Positions 1-8,215 of a stretch of 64,000 bases of DNA are shown here, one piece after another; position 1 is the stretch's first letter; each line of letters begins with the position of its first letter. The translations under genes were made by a program, and so were the position numbers. This DNA comes from Streptomyces sp. NBC_00620 (GTDB taxonomy: Bacteria; Actinomycetota; Actinomycetes; Streptomycetales; Streptomycetaceae). The notes under the pieces are model-generated. The model saw only the letters and a list, made by a program, of their open reading frames with translations. It did no database searches and was not told the origin of the DNA. The stretch is from positions 434,001-498,000 of the forward strand of contig NZ_JAPENY010000002.1 of NCBI RefSeq assembly GCF_026341825.1, in the 5' to 3' direction.

Positions 1-51
1 CCGGTCTACCTCTGTGAAAGCAACAGCGACCGCTTCACACAGGAGACCCCG

Positions 52-507
52 ATGTCCGAGACCACCATCCCCGTCACCTCTGTCACCTGCGCCCCCTCCG
101 CCACCACCGCCGGAACCCCCCACAGCCGCGGCGCCCGGATCTCCCTCGGCGCCCTGCAGATCACACTCGGCCTCTTCTTCGCCCTCGCGAGCGCGCTGCC
201 CAAGCTGATCGCGCACCCGTCGGCGGCCGAGGGCTTCGACAAGCTCGGGTGGGGCAGCACGGGGATGTACATCATCGGCGTGCTCGAACTCGCCGGCGGT
301 ATCGCGCTGTTGATCCCGCTGCTGTCCTCGGTGGCGGCGGTGTCGCTCAGTGCGCTGATGGTCGGTGCGTTCATCGTGAACGTCACGGTCCTGCACGGGC
401 CGTACGTGGCGACGCCGCTCATCCTGATCCTGCCGCTGGCGTTGATCGCATGGGCCCGCAGGAGTCACACCACGGAGCTGCTCCGCCTGGTGCGACGACG
501 GGCCTGA
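52..507 (+). CDS. DoxX family membrane protein
   Basis: A 151-residue integral membrane protein of the DoxX type. The first ~27 residues are polar and low-complexity. They are followed by four hydrophobic segments at about 30-50, 72-92, 93-115 and 120-136, the four-helix layout of DoxX/SURF4-like proteins. The family is associated with redox or thiol stress systems but the precise activity of stand-alone members is unknown. ATG at 52 has a GGAG ribosome site about 7 nt upstream. The gene ends in a hairpin shared with the convergent S4 gene. Confident on family, not on role. Confidence 0.85.
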   Translation: MSETTIPVTSVTCAPSATTAGTPHSRGARISLGALQITLGLFFALASALPKLIAHPSAAEGFDKLGWGSTGMYIIGVLELAGGIALLIPLLSSVAAVSLSALMVGAFIVNVTVLHGPYVATPLILILPLALIAWARRSHTTELLRLVRRRA

Positions 508-529
508 GCGACCGGTCGCCGACCACCGT

Positions 530-576
530 GCACCGTCGAGGGCACCCCAGAACGACAGGGGCGCCCTCTACGGTGC
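530..576. terminator. bidirectional terminator hairpin
   Basis: Two 14-nt arms (530-543 and 563-576) pair with one mismatch around a 19-nt loop. The hairpin lies between the DoxX gene (+) and the S4 gene (-), which converge here. There is no strong U tract, as is common in high-GC actinobacteria. Confidence 0.55.
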
Positions 577-649
577 ATCGGCGTACCGGTTCTCGGAAGT
601 TCCCCTGACGGCTGACGGCTGACGGCCGGTGGCCGGTGGCCCTGGGTGT

Positions 650-1183
650 TCAGGAGCCGTCGGGGCCGGCCGGCGGGCCGGAGAGCCCGCGGAGGCGTTC
701 CATCTCGCGGCGGTCGCGCTTGGTCGGGCGGCCGGCGCCGCGGTCGCGGATGCCCGCGGGGGCGATGGCCTCGCGCGGCGGGGGCGGCGGGCTGTTGTCG
801 ACGAAGCACTCGGCGGCGACGGGCGGGCCGACCCGCTTGCGGATCACGCGCTTCACGACGACGACCCGCTCCCGGCCCGCATGCCGCAGCCGTACCTCGT
901 CGCCGACGCGCACGGCGTACGCGGGCTTGACGCGCTCGCCGTTCACTCGGACATGCCCGCCCCGGCATGCGGTGGCACCCATCGAGCGGGTCTTGACCAG
1001 ACGCACGGACCAGATCCAGCTGTCGACCCGCACGCTCTCGCCGCCGGCCGGGCCGGCGGCCTTGGCCGCGGCTACGGCATCGGCCGAACCGCCCGCGTCC
1101 TTCTTCTCGACCTTCTCGACGCCTTTGTCGACATCTGCGTCGACACCCGCATCGACGTCGACGTCCGCACCCTCTGAAGCCAT
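650..1183 (-). CDS. S4-domain RNA-binding protein (Hsp15-like)
   Basis: A 177-residue protein with an acidic, repetitive N-terminus (alternating Asp-Val/Ala, residues 7-20) and an S4 RNA-binding domain at about 51-100 (VRVDSWIWSVRLVKTRS ... GHVRVNGERVKPAYAVRVGDE). The C-terminal tail is basic (RPTKRDRREMERLR). Members such as Hsp15 bind stalled 50S-peptidyl-tRNA complexes; this specific role is an inference. The ATG at 1183 has no convincing Shine-Dalgarno site, but a TAAAGT box (complement of 1190-1195) ends 6 nt before it, suggesting a leaderless mRNA. Confidence 0.85.
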   Translation of the reverse strand: MASEGADVDVDAGVDADVDKGVEKVEKKDAGGSADAVAAAKAAGPAGGESVRVDSWIWSVRLVKTRSMGATACRGGHVRVNGERVKPAYAVRVGDEVRLRHAGRERVVVVKRVIRKRVGPPVAAECFVDNSPPPPPREAIAPAGIRDRGAGRPTKRDRREMERLRGLSGPPAGPDGS

Positions 1184-1356
1184 GCCTCGACTTTAGTCCC
1201 CCGGCCCGGGCGGCCCGGGGGAAATTTCCGTCGCACGGCCCACCCCGGATGCGACCGCCCGAGGGAGCCCGGAGGCTGTTGCCTGAGGTCGTCCAGGCGA
1301 CAGTAGGCGGCGAGGGGCGGCAGCAGGCAACGGCAGGCAACAGCGAGGGGCCCCAC

Positions 1357-2709
1357 GTGGAGACAGCAGCGAAGGTCGACGCGTTGATGGACGGCCTTCG
1401 CGCCGACCTGGAACGGCTCGCCGCCATTCCCTCCGTCGCCTTCCCCGGATTCCCGGCCGAGCCGGTCCAGGAGGCCCACGATCTCCTCGTACGGCTGCTG
1501 CGGGAGGCCGGAGTCGAGCGGATCGACCGTATCGACCTCCCCGACACCGCGCCCGTGATCTTCGCCGAGATCCCGCCGCCGAGCCCGGACGCGCCCACCG
1601 TCCTCCTCTACTCGCACTACGACGTGCAGCCGCCCGGTGACGAGAAGCTGTGGCTGTCGCCGCCCTTCGAGCCGACGCCAGTCGAGGGCGGACTCAGGGC
1701 GCGCGGGATCGCCGACGACAAGTCGAATGTGATCGCGCATCTGGGGATGCTGCGGGCGTACGAGGGGCGGCCGCCGGTCGGGGTGAAGATCGTGTTCGAG
1801 GGGCAGGAGGAGTACGGCAGCCCCTTCGACGACTATCCGCCGAGCGATCCCGAGCGGTTCGCCTGCGATGCCATGGTCATCGCCGACCTGGGGAACCTGC
1901 GGCCGGGCACGCCCACGCTGACCACCGGGCTGCGCGGTGCCTCCGAGGTGATCGTCGAGGTCCGCACGCTCGAAGAGCCGCGCCACAGCGGGGAGTTCGG
2001 CGGCGCGGCACCGGATGCGCTGCTGGTCCTGCTGACGGCTCTGTCCACGCTGCACGACGTGCACGGTGACGTGGCCGTGGAGGGGCTCAGGCGGGACGAG
2101 TGGACGGGGACGACGTACACCGAGGACGAGTTCCGGAGCCTGGCCGGTGTACGGGAAGGGCTGCCGCTGATCGGCAGCGGGAGCCTCGGTGAGCGGCTGT
2201 GGAGCGGGCCCGCGATCACCGTGATCGGCCTGGACGCGCCGAGCGTCGAGCACGCGGCGTCGGCCGTCGTCCCGTACGCGCGCGCCAAGCTCAACCTCCG
2301 CTTTCACCCGAAGCAGGACGCGAAGGAGGCGCGGGCGAGGCTCGTCGAGCATCTGCGCTCGCTGCGGCCCTTCGGTGTCCCGCTCACCGTCACGCCGGGC
2401 GACACGGGCCCCGGCTACGAGGCCTCGACCGGCGGTCCCGCCTACCGTGCCGCCCTCACCGCGCTGCGCGAGGCCTGGGGCGAGGACGCGTCGTACGTCG
2501 CGACGGGCGGTTCGATCCCGCTGGTCAACGGGCTGGCCCGGGCCGCCCCGAACGCCGAGGTGCTGCTCTTCGGCGCGCAGGACAGCATGTGCAATCTGCA
2601 CGCCCCCAACGAGCGGGTGCTCTTCTCGGAGCTGCGCAACACGGTGGTGGCGATGTGCGCCTTCGTACGGGAGTACGCGGCCGACTTCCGGGCCGAGGGG
2701 GCGCCTTGA
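1357..2709 (+). CDS. M20 family metallopeptidase / dipeptidase
   Basis: A 450-residue zinc peptidase of the M20/M25/M40 family. Visible signatures are the first metal-site motif LLYSHYDVQPPGDEKLW, the bridging Asp region RGIADDKSN, and the catalytic-base motif FEGQEEYGS. A typical dimerisation insert and a C-terminal metal ligand in HAPNER follow. The GTG at 1357 is preferred because GAGGGG lies 7 nt upstream; an in-frame extension upstream (from 1249) lacks such a site. The stop overlaps the start of the following permease by 4 nt, so the two are translationally coupled and probably import and cleave a peptide or N-acyl amino acid. Confidence 0.9.
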   Translation: METAAKVDALMDGLRADLERLAAIPSVAFPGFPAEPVQEAHDLLVRLLREAGVERIDRIDLPDTAPVIFAEIPPPSPDAPTVLLYSHYDVQPPGDEKLWLSPPFEPTPVEGGLRARGIADDKSNVIAHLGMLRAYEGRPPVGVKIVFEGQEEYGSPFDDYPPSDPERFACDAMVIADLGNLRPGTPTLTTGLRGASEVIVEVRTLEEPRHSGEFGGAAPDALLVLLTALSTLHDVHGDVAVEGLRRDEWTGTTYTEDEFRSLAGVREGLPLIGSGSLGERLWSGPAITVIGLDAPSVEHAASAVVPYARAKLNLRFHPKQDAKEARARLVEHLRSLRPFGVPLTVTPGDTGPGYEASTGGPAYRAALTALREAWGEDASYVATGGSIPLVNGLARAAPNAEVLLFGAQDSMCNLHAPNERVLFSELRNTVVAMCAFVREYAADFRAEGAP

Positions 2710-4223
2710 CCAGCACGATCGACACCGAAGAGCCTCCGCGTAAACACAAGTTCACCTTTCCCAGCGCGCTGACCGTCCTCGCCATCGTCACGATCGCGGT
2801 CTGGGCGCTGGCGTTTCTGATCCCATCCGGGCAGTACGACCGCGACGACGCGGGCGCGCCCGTCCAGGGCACCTACCACCGGGTCGACTCCGGCCAGAGC
2901 TTCGTCGACCGGCTCAACGACCTCTTCCTCTCTCCCGTCAACGGCCTCTACGGCGTCCAGGACGAGAAGAGCGGGCAGGTCGGGCCCGACATGGCCGGTG
3001 AACTGTACGGCAGCGCGGGCGTGTTCCTCTTCGTGCTCGCCATCGGGGCCTTCATCACCGTCGTCTTCGCCACGGGCGCCCTCGACCGGGGCATCGGGCG
3101 GCTCGCCCACCGGCTGCGTGAGCGCGGGGCGTTGCTCATCGCGGGCGTGATGGTGGTGTTCTCGGTGCTCGGCACGGTGGAGGGCTTCGCCGAGGAGACG
3201 CTCGGCTTCTACGGGCTGATCGTGCCGTTGATGCTGGCCCTGGGGTACGACCGGATGGTGGCCGTCGGCGCGATCATTCTCGGTGCCGGGATCGGTGTGC
3301 TGTGCTCGACGGTGAACCCCTTCGCGACGGGTGTGGCCTCGTCCGCCGCGGACATCTCGCTCGGTGACGGCATCGTGCTGAGGTTCGTGATGTGGGTGGT
3401 GCTGACGGCGGTGACGGTCGCGTACGTCATCCGGTACGCGCGGCGCGTGCAGAAGACCCCGGACCGGTCGCTCACCGGGTTCCTGCCCGGCGACCGCGAG
3501 CAGGCCAGCGAGGCCGCGGGCGAGGTGCCCGAGCTGACCGGCCTGCACAAGGCGGTCCTTGTCGCGACGGCGCTGGTCTTCGCCTTCATGATCTTCTCGG
3601 TGGTGCCCTGGGCGAGCGCGCTCACGGGCGAGGCGGACGCGACACCGTACGGCTTCGAACTCGGTTGGTCCTTCCCGCAGTTGGCGGCACTGTTCCTGTG
3701 CGCGGCGGTGCTGATCGGGCTGGTGGCGCGGATGGGCGAGCAGAAGCTGAGCGCGACGATCATCCAGGGTGCGGCGGACTTCATCTCCCCGGCGCTGGTG
3801 ATCGTGCTGGCGCGCGGAGTCACCGTGATCATGAACAACTCGAAGATCACCGACACCGTGCTGCATTCCATCGAGGGCGTCGTGAAGGGCACCTCCTCGG
3901 GCGTCTTCGCGATCATCGTCTTCGTCGTGAACCTGCCGCTGGCCTTCCTCATCCCGTCCACCTCGGGCCACGCGACCCTGGCCATGCCGATCCTCGCCCC
4001 GCTCGCCGACTTCGCGGGCGTCTCCCGCGCGGTGGTCGTCACCGCCTGGCAGTCCGCCAGCGGCTGGATGAACCTCTGGGTCCCCACCACCGCCGTCACC
4101 ATCGGCGGCGTCGCCCTCGCCAAGGTCGGCTACGACAAGTACCTCCGCTTCGTCTGGCCGCTCCTCGCCATCCTGTTCCTGCTGATCTGCGGGTTCGTGG
4201 CGGCCGGCGCGGCGATGACCTGA
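2706..4223 (+). CDS. YfcC/DcuC-type basic amino acid or C4-dicarboxylate permease
   Basis: A 505-residue polytopic membrane protein with about 12 hydrophobic segments. Family features are the early FLIPSGQYDR loop, the GTVEGFAEETLGFY motif, the STVNPFATG segment and the LIPSTSGHATLAMP re-entrant-like motif. These are characteristic of the YfcC family related to arginine/ornithine and C4-dicarboxylate carriers. The start is a TTG at 2706 overlapping the peptidase stop (TTGA), with GAGGGGG 5 nt upstream. Coupling to an M20 dipeptidase suggests import of a peptide or amino-acid conjugate; the substrate cannot be read from sequence. The stop codon is the first unit of a 9-bp tandem repeat. Confidence 0.88.
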   Translation: MTSTIDTEEPPRKHKFTFPSALTVLAIVTIAVWALAFLIPSGQYDRDDAGAPVQGTYHRVDSGQSFVDRLNDLFLSPVNGLYGVQDEKSGQVGPDMAGELYGSAGVFLFVLAIGAFITVVFATGALDRGIGRLAHRLRERGALLIAGVMVVFSVLGTVEGFAEETLGFYGLIVPLMLALGYDRMVAVGAIILGAGIGVLCSTVNPFATGVASSAADISLGDGIVLRFVMWVVLTAVTVAYVIRYARRVQKTPDRSLTGFLPGDREQASEAAGEVPELTGLHKAVLVATALVFAFMIFSVVPWASALTGEADATPYGFELGWSFPQLAALFLCAAVLIGLVARMGEQKLSATIIQGAADFISPALVIVLARGVTVIMNNSKITDTVLHSIEGVVKGTSSGVFAIIVFVVNLPLAFLIPSTSGHATLAMPILAPLADFAGVSRAVVVTAWQSASGWMNLWVPTTAVTIGGVALAKVGYDKYLRFVWPLLAILFLLICGFVAAGAAMT

Positions 4224-4265
4224 CCGACCTGACCGACCTGACCGACCTGACCGACCTGACCGACG
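4221..4265. repeat. five tandem 9-bp repeats starting at a stop codon
   Basis: TGACCGACC is repeated four times, followed by TGACCGACG. Because the unit is a multiple of three and begins with TGA, each copy repeats the permease stop codon in frame. It fills most of the gap to the uracil-DNA glycosylase gene, just upstream of that gene's -10 box (4281-4286). Confidence 0.95.
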
Positions 4266-4292
4266 TGATCGCCCCGGTCGTACGGTGGTGGC

Positions 4293-5039
4293 ATGGATGT
4301 CGGCGGTCTTGCGGAGCTGGACGGGCGGATCACGGGGTGCCGGGCCTGTCCCCGCCTTGTCGAGTGGCGTGAGGACGTGGCCCGTACCAAGCGCGCGGCC
4401 TTCGCCGACGAGACGTACTGGGGACGGCCGGTCCCGGGGTTCGGACCCGCCGACGCGTCCCTGCTGATCGTCGGCCTCGCGCCCGCCGCGCACGGTGCGA
4501 ACCGGACCGGGCGGATGTTCACAGGGGACCGCTCCGGGGATGTGCTCTACGCGGCGCTGCACGAGGTGGGACTCGCGTCGAAGGGGACCGCGGTGAGTGC
4601 GGACGACGGGCTGGAGCTGTACGGCGTACGCATCACCTCGCCCGTGCACTGCGCTCCGCCGGCCAACAAGCCGACGCCGGACGAGCGGGACGCCTGCCGG
4701 CCGTGGCTCGTGCGGGAACTGGAGCTGCTGCGGCCCTCACTGCGGGCGGTTGTCGTACTCGGAGCCTTCGGGTGGCAGGCCGCGCTGCCTGCCTTCGCCG
4801 CGGCGGGGTGGGCGGTGCCCCGTCCCCGCCCCGCGTTCGCACACGGAGCGCGGCTCACGCTCGGAGCGCCGCTCGAGTCCGGACCGCCGCTCGCGTCCGG
4901 CTCGATCGAGCTCTTCGGATGCTTCCACGTCAGCCAGCGCAACACCTTCACCGGGCGGCTGACCCCCGAGATGCTGCGGGAGGTGCTGCGCGCCGCGGCG
5001 GATGCGGCGGGGCTGCCGACGAAGCCGTACCCGGGCTAG
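4293..5039 (+). CDS. uracil-DNA glycosylase, family 5 (UdgB type)
   Basis: A 248-residue base-excision repair enzyme. Motif A is GLAPAAHGANRTGRMF (61-76), which carries the Ala-His of family 5 instead of the Glu/Asp of family 4. Motif B is HVSQRNTFTGRLTP (212-225). Four cysteines at 16, 19, 120 and 135 are placed to bind a 4Fe-4S cluster as in family 4/5 enzymes. Family 5 removes uracil and also hypoxanthine or xanthine from DNA. The ATG lacks a ribosome site; TACGGT (4281-4286) ends 6 nt upstream, so the mRNA is probably leaderless. Confidence 0.9.
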   Translation: MDVGGLAELDGRITGCRACPRLVEWREDVARTKRAAFADETYWGRPVPGFGPADASLLIVGLAPAAHGANRTGRMFTGDRSGDVLYAALHEVGLASKGTAVSADDGLELYGVRITSPVHCAPPANKPTPDERDACRPWLVRELELLRPSLRAVVVLGAFGWQAALPAFAAAGWAVPRPRPAFAHGARLTLGAPLESGPPLASGSIELFGCFHVSQRNTFTGRLTPEMLREVLRAAADAAGLPTKPYPG

Positions 5040-5066
5040 TGGCCGCTCCCCGCGTGCGGGGGTTCG

Positions 5067-5714
5067 CTAGCCGTCCCCGAAGAGATGGCGCACCGTCGAC
5101 CGGTAGTTGGCCTGGACGTGTGCGAGGGCGTGCGCGCGGGCGCGGTCCGGGTCGCCGGATGCGATGGAGTCGTACAACTCATGGTGTTCGGTGAGGAGTT
5201 GGGGCCACTCCTCGTTCTGCCGGGTGAGCCAGCGCAGGCGGCCGTCGACCGGTTCCATGACGGAGATCAGCAAGCTGTTGCCCGCCATGGCGAGGATGCG
5301 GTCGTGGAAACGGGTGTTGATGTCGGTGATCGTCTCGGCGTCCCCGGCGCGGGTCGCGGTCGCCGCGCGGTCGAGCAACTCCCGTAGTTCCGCGAGGTCT
5401 TGCGGCGTGGAACGGGAGGCGGCGAGCCCGGCCGCGTAGACCTCGAGGGCCTCGCGCAGTTCGAAGAGTTCCTTCACGTCGGTCGGGGTCAGCCGGCGCA
5501 CCACCGTGCGGCGCGGCGTCTCGAAGTGCACGAACCCCTCGCCGACCAGTGAACGGATCGCCTCGCGGACCGGGACCCGGGAGACCCCGAAGCGCTCGGC
5601 GAGCTCGCGTTCGACCAGCCGGTCGCCGGGGCGCAGCCGTCCGGCGATGATCTCCTGCCGTAGCGCGGCGAGAACGCGCTCCCGCACCGCACCCAGGGGT
5701 TCGATCTTCGTCAT
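5067..5714 (-). CDS. GntR family regulator, FadR/FCD subfamily
   Basis: A 215-residue transcription factor. The winged HTH is at about 8-72 (IIAGRLRPGDRLVERELAERFGVSRVPVREAIRSL) and the FCD ligand domain at about 78-205. The FCD domain carries the D...N-x-x-FH metal-site pattern (ITDINTRFHDRI) and a later His-rich helix (EHHELYDSI, HALAHVQ). It is divergent from the NCS1 permease and racemase genes. The perfect palindrome at 5807-5820 is of the type bound by FCD regulators, so it most likely controls that operon and itself, with a hydantoin/purine catabolite as possible inducer. Confidence 0.92.
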   Translation of the reverse strand: MTKIEPLGAVRERVLAALRQEIIAGRLRPGDRLVERELAERFGVSRVPVREAIRSLVGEGFVHFETPRRTVVRRLTPTDVKELFELREALEVYAAGLAASRSTPQDLAELRELLDRAATATRAGDAETITDINTRFHDRILAMAGNSLLISVMEPVDGRLRWLTRQNEEWPQLLTEHHELYDSIASGDPDRARAHALAHVQANYRSTVRHLFGDG

Positions 5715-5806
5715 GGGTCCATGTTCGCCGACCTCGGGGGTGTTTTACGGAGTCGTAACTGCAAGGACATGGGCGGACGTCATCGGCGGCGGGACTATGA
5801 CGACAG

Positions 5807-5820
5807 TTTGGTATACCAAA
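5807..5820. promoter_or_regulatory. GntR/FCD operator palindrome
   Basis: TTTGGTATACCAAA is a perfect 14-bp inverted repeat with the TGGTATACCA core expected for FadR-subfamily (FCD) GntR proteins. It lies in the 173-bp divergent intergenic region between the GntR gene (start 5714) and the NCS1 permease (start 5888). Its position suggests repression of both. Confidence 0.8.
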
Positions 5821-5887
5821 GTGATCTCAAAGCTGTACCGAACAAGACCGAAAGGCCGCCCTCCGTCCCCTCGCCCATGGAGGCCCC

Positions 5888-7351
5888 GTGTCCCTCGCCG
5901 ACCGTGCCGAAGCCACCGGCACCGCCGCGTTCGTCCCCGATCCCCGCCTCACCAACGAAGACCTCGCGCCCGCGCAGAAGCGGAACTGGAAGGTCTTCGA
6001 CCTCTTCGCCATGTGGATGTCCGACGTCCACAACCTCGGCAACTACACGTTCGCGGCAGGCCTGTTGGTCCTCGGCATGAACGTCTGGCAGATCTTCACC
6101 TCGCTGCTCGTCGGCTTCGTGATCATCTACGCCGGGATGAACCTGATGGGCCGGGTCGGGCAGCGCACCGGTGTGCCCTTCCCCGTCGTCAGCCGCATCA
6201 GCTTCGGCGTCTGGGGTGCCAACATCCCCGCGCTGATCAGGGCGGTCATCGCCATCATGTGGTACGGCATCCAGACCTATCTGGCGTCGGTGGCGGTCAA
6301 CGTGATGCTGCTCGCGGCCTGGCCCGGCCTGGAGTCCTGGACCCACCACTCCTTCCTCGGCCTGGACGCGCTCGGCTGGGTGTCGTTCGTCGCGCTCTGG
6401 CTTGTCCAGGCGATGATCATCAGCCAGGGCATGGAGTCGGTCCGCAAGTTCCAGGACTTCTGCGGCCCCGCCATCTGGCTGGTCATGATCGCCCTCGCCA
6501 TCTGGGTTCTGTCCAAGGCGGGTTGGACCATCTCCCTCACCTCGACCCCGCACCCGGTGTCGGTCGGCGAGCAGTGGCGGCAGTGGTTCGGCGCGATCGG
6601 GCTGATCCTGGCCACCTACGGCACCCTGATGCTCAACTTCTGCGACTTCTCGCGCTTCGCGCCCGGCTACAAGACCGTCAGGCGCGGCAACTTCTGGGGC
6701 CTGCCCGTCAATTCGACGGCCTTCGTGATCGTCTCGGTCATCGTCACGGCCGGTTCCATCGAGGTGTTCGGCGAGGCCATCACCGACCCGGCGCTGCTCG
6801 TCGCCAAGGTCGGCAACACCTGGGTCCTCGTCCTCGGCGCCCTGACCTTCGCCATCGCCACCATGGGCGTCAACATCGTCGCCAACTTCGTCTCACCGGC
6901 GTACGACCTCGCCAACGTCTGGCCGCAGAAGATCACCTTCAGGATCGGCGGCATGATCAGCACGGTGGCCGCGCTCCTTGTGACCCCCTGGAACCTCTTC
7001 TCCAACCCCACGGTCGTCAACTATTTCCTCGGCGGCCTCGGCGCCTTCCTGGGACCGCTGTTCGGCGTGATCATGCTCGACTACTACTGGGTCAAGCGCG
7101 GCCGCGTCGACGTCGACCAGCTCTTCAACGCCCAGCCGGGATCGCCCTATTACTACAAAAAAGGCGTCAACCCCAAGGCGCTGTGGGCGTTCCTTCCCTC
7201 CGCGGCGGTCGCGGCGGTACTCGCGCTGGTTAAGGACTTCAGCGACGTGGCCCCGTACTCCTGGTTCATCGGTACGGCGCTGGCGGCCGGACTGTACGCG
7301 CTGTTGTGCCGCTCGGAGCGCGCCGCCGTCCCCGCTTCTGCGGCGGGCTGA
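5888..7351 (+). CDS. NCS1 family permease (hydantoin/allantoin/cytosine type)
   Basis: A 487-residue nucleobase:cation symporter-1 with 12 predicted helices. The N-terminal signature region (NEDLAPAQKRNWKVFDLFAMWMSDVHNLGNYTFAAGLL) contains the Trp/Asn substrate-site pattern seen in Mhp1-like hydantoin and allantoin carriers. GTG start with GGAG 6 nt upstream. The racemase gene starts 2 nt after the stop, so it is one operon. With the racemase, hydantoins or allantoin are the likeliest substrates; cytosine or uracil cannot be excluded by reading alone. Confidence 0.9.
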   Translation: MSLADRAEATGTAAFVPDPRLTNEDLAPAQKRNWKVFDLFAMWMSDVHNLGNYTFAAGLLVLGMNVWQIFTSLLVGFVIIYAGMNLMGRVGQRTGVPFPVVSRISFGVWGANIPALIRAVIAIMWYGIQTYLASVAVNVMLLAAWPGLESWTHHSFLGLDALGWVSFVALWLVQAMIISQGMESVRKFQDFCGPAIWLVMIALAIWVLSKAGWTISLTSTPHPVSVGEQWRQWFGAIGLILATYGTLMLNFCDFSRFAPGYKTVRRGNFWGLPVNSTAFVIVSVIVTAGSIEVFGEAITDPALLVAKVGNTWVLVLGALTFAIATMGVNIVANFVSPAYDLANVWPQKITFRIGGMISTVAALLVTPWNLFSNPTVVNYFLGGLGAFLGPLFGVIMLDYYWVKRGRVDVDQLFNAQPGSPYYYKKGVNPKALWAFLPSAAVAAVLALVKDFSDVAPYSWFIGTALAAGLYALLCRSERAAVPASAAG

Positions 7352-7353
7352 GC

Positions 7354-8115
7354 GTGCGGATCGTCGTCACCAACTGCAACACGACGCAGGAGATGACCGA
7401 GGAGATCGTACGAGGTGCCCGGGCCGCCGCAGGCCCGGGCACCACCGTGACCGGACTGACCCCCGCCTGGGGACCGGAGTCCGCGGAGGGCTGGCTCGAC
7501 AGCCATCTCTCCGCGGCGGCCGTCCTCGACACCCTGCGGACGTACGAGGGTCCCTACGACGCCGTCGTCATGGCCGGGTTCGGGGAACACGGACGCGAGG
7601 GTGCCCGGGAGCTCGTCGACGTACCCGTCGTCGACATCACCGAGGCCGCCGCCCATCTCGCCTGCCTGCTCGGGCGGCGGTACGGCGTCGTCACCACCCT
7701 GGAGCGCTCGCGCGGCCAGATCGAGGACAGCCTGCACACGGCCGGGGTCGCCGCCCACTGCGCCGCCGTCGTCGGCACCGGGCTCGGCGTCCTCGACCTC
7801 GGCGACGCCCAGCGCACCGAGGATGCCTTCGTGGCAGCCGCCGAGCGGGCCCGGGCGGCCGGCGCCGAGGTACTCGTCCTCGGGTGCGCCGGGATGACGG
7901 GGCTGCAGCGGGCGGTGGGGGAGAAGCTCGGCCTGCCTGTCGTCGACGGGGTGGCCGCGGCGGTCAAGCTCGCCGAGTCGCTCGTCTCGCTGGGGCTCAC
8001 GACCAGCCGGGCGGGGAGCTACGCGAAGCCGTTGCCGAAGCGGCGGACGTGGGGGTCCCCCGGAGGCACGGGCACCGGTACTGGCAGGGGCACGGCCTCG
8101 CCTCCGTCGGAGTGA
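7354..8115 (+). CDS. aspartate/hydantoin racemase family protein
   Basis: A 253-residue enzyme of the Asp/Glu/hydantoin racemase superfamily. The two catalytic cysteine regions are recognisable: the GFGEHGREGA loop lacks Cys but is followed by VVDITEAAAH, and the second site is LVLGCAGMTGL. The N-terminus RIVVTNCNTTQEM matches hydantoin racemases. GTG at 7354 is preferred because it follows the permease stop by 2 nt; an ATG at 7306 would overlap the permease by 46 nt. The C-terminal 25 residues are Gly/Thr/Pro-rich and low-complexity. It probably racemises 5-substituted hydantoin or allantoin imported by the adjacent permease. Confidence 0.87.
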   Translation: MRIVVTNCNTTQEMTEEIVRGARAAAGPGTTVTGLTPAWGPESAEGWLDSHLSAAAVLDTLRTYEGPYDAVVMAGFGEHGREGARELVDVPVVDITEAAAHLACLLGRRYGVVTTLERSRGQIEDSLHTAGVAAHCAAVVGTGLGVLDLGDAQRTEDAFVAAAERARAAGAEVLVLGCAGMTGLQRAVGEKLGLPVVDGVAAAVKLAESLVSLGLTTSRAGSYAKPLPKRRTWGSPGGTGTGTGRGTASPPSE

Positions 8116-8215
8116 TCCTGCGGCGACCCGGCCGTGGACGGTGGGGCGGCGGCGGGCCCTGACCGCACCCTCTGGGGAGGACGGACAGTCGCCCACCCCG
8201 TGAACGGAGCCGCCC

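Noticed and set aside
465-1598. Long minus-strand frame over the S4 and M20 genes
   Set aside because: Arg-rich shadow of genes in other frames; S4 (650-1183) has the conserved domain.
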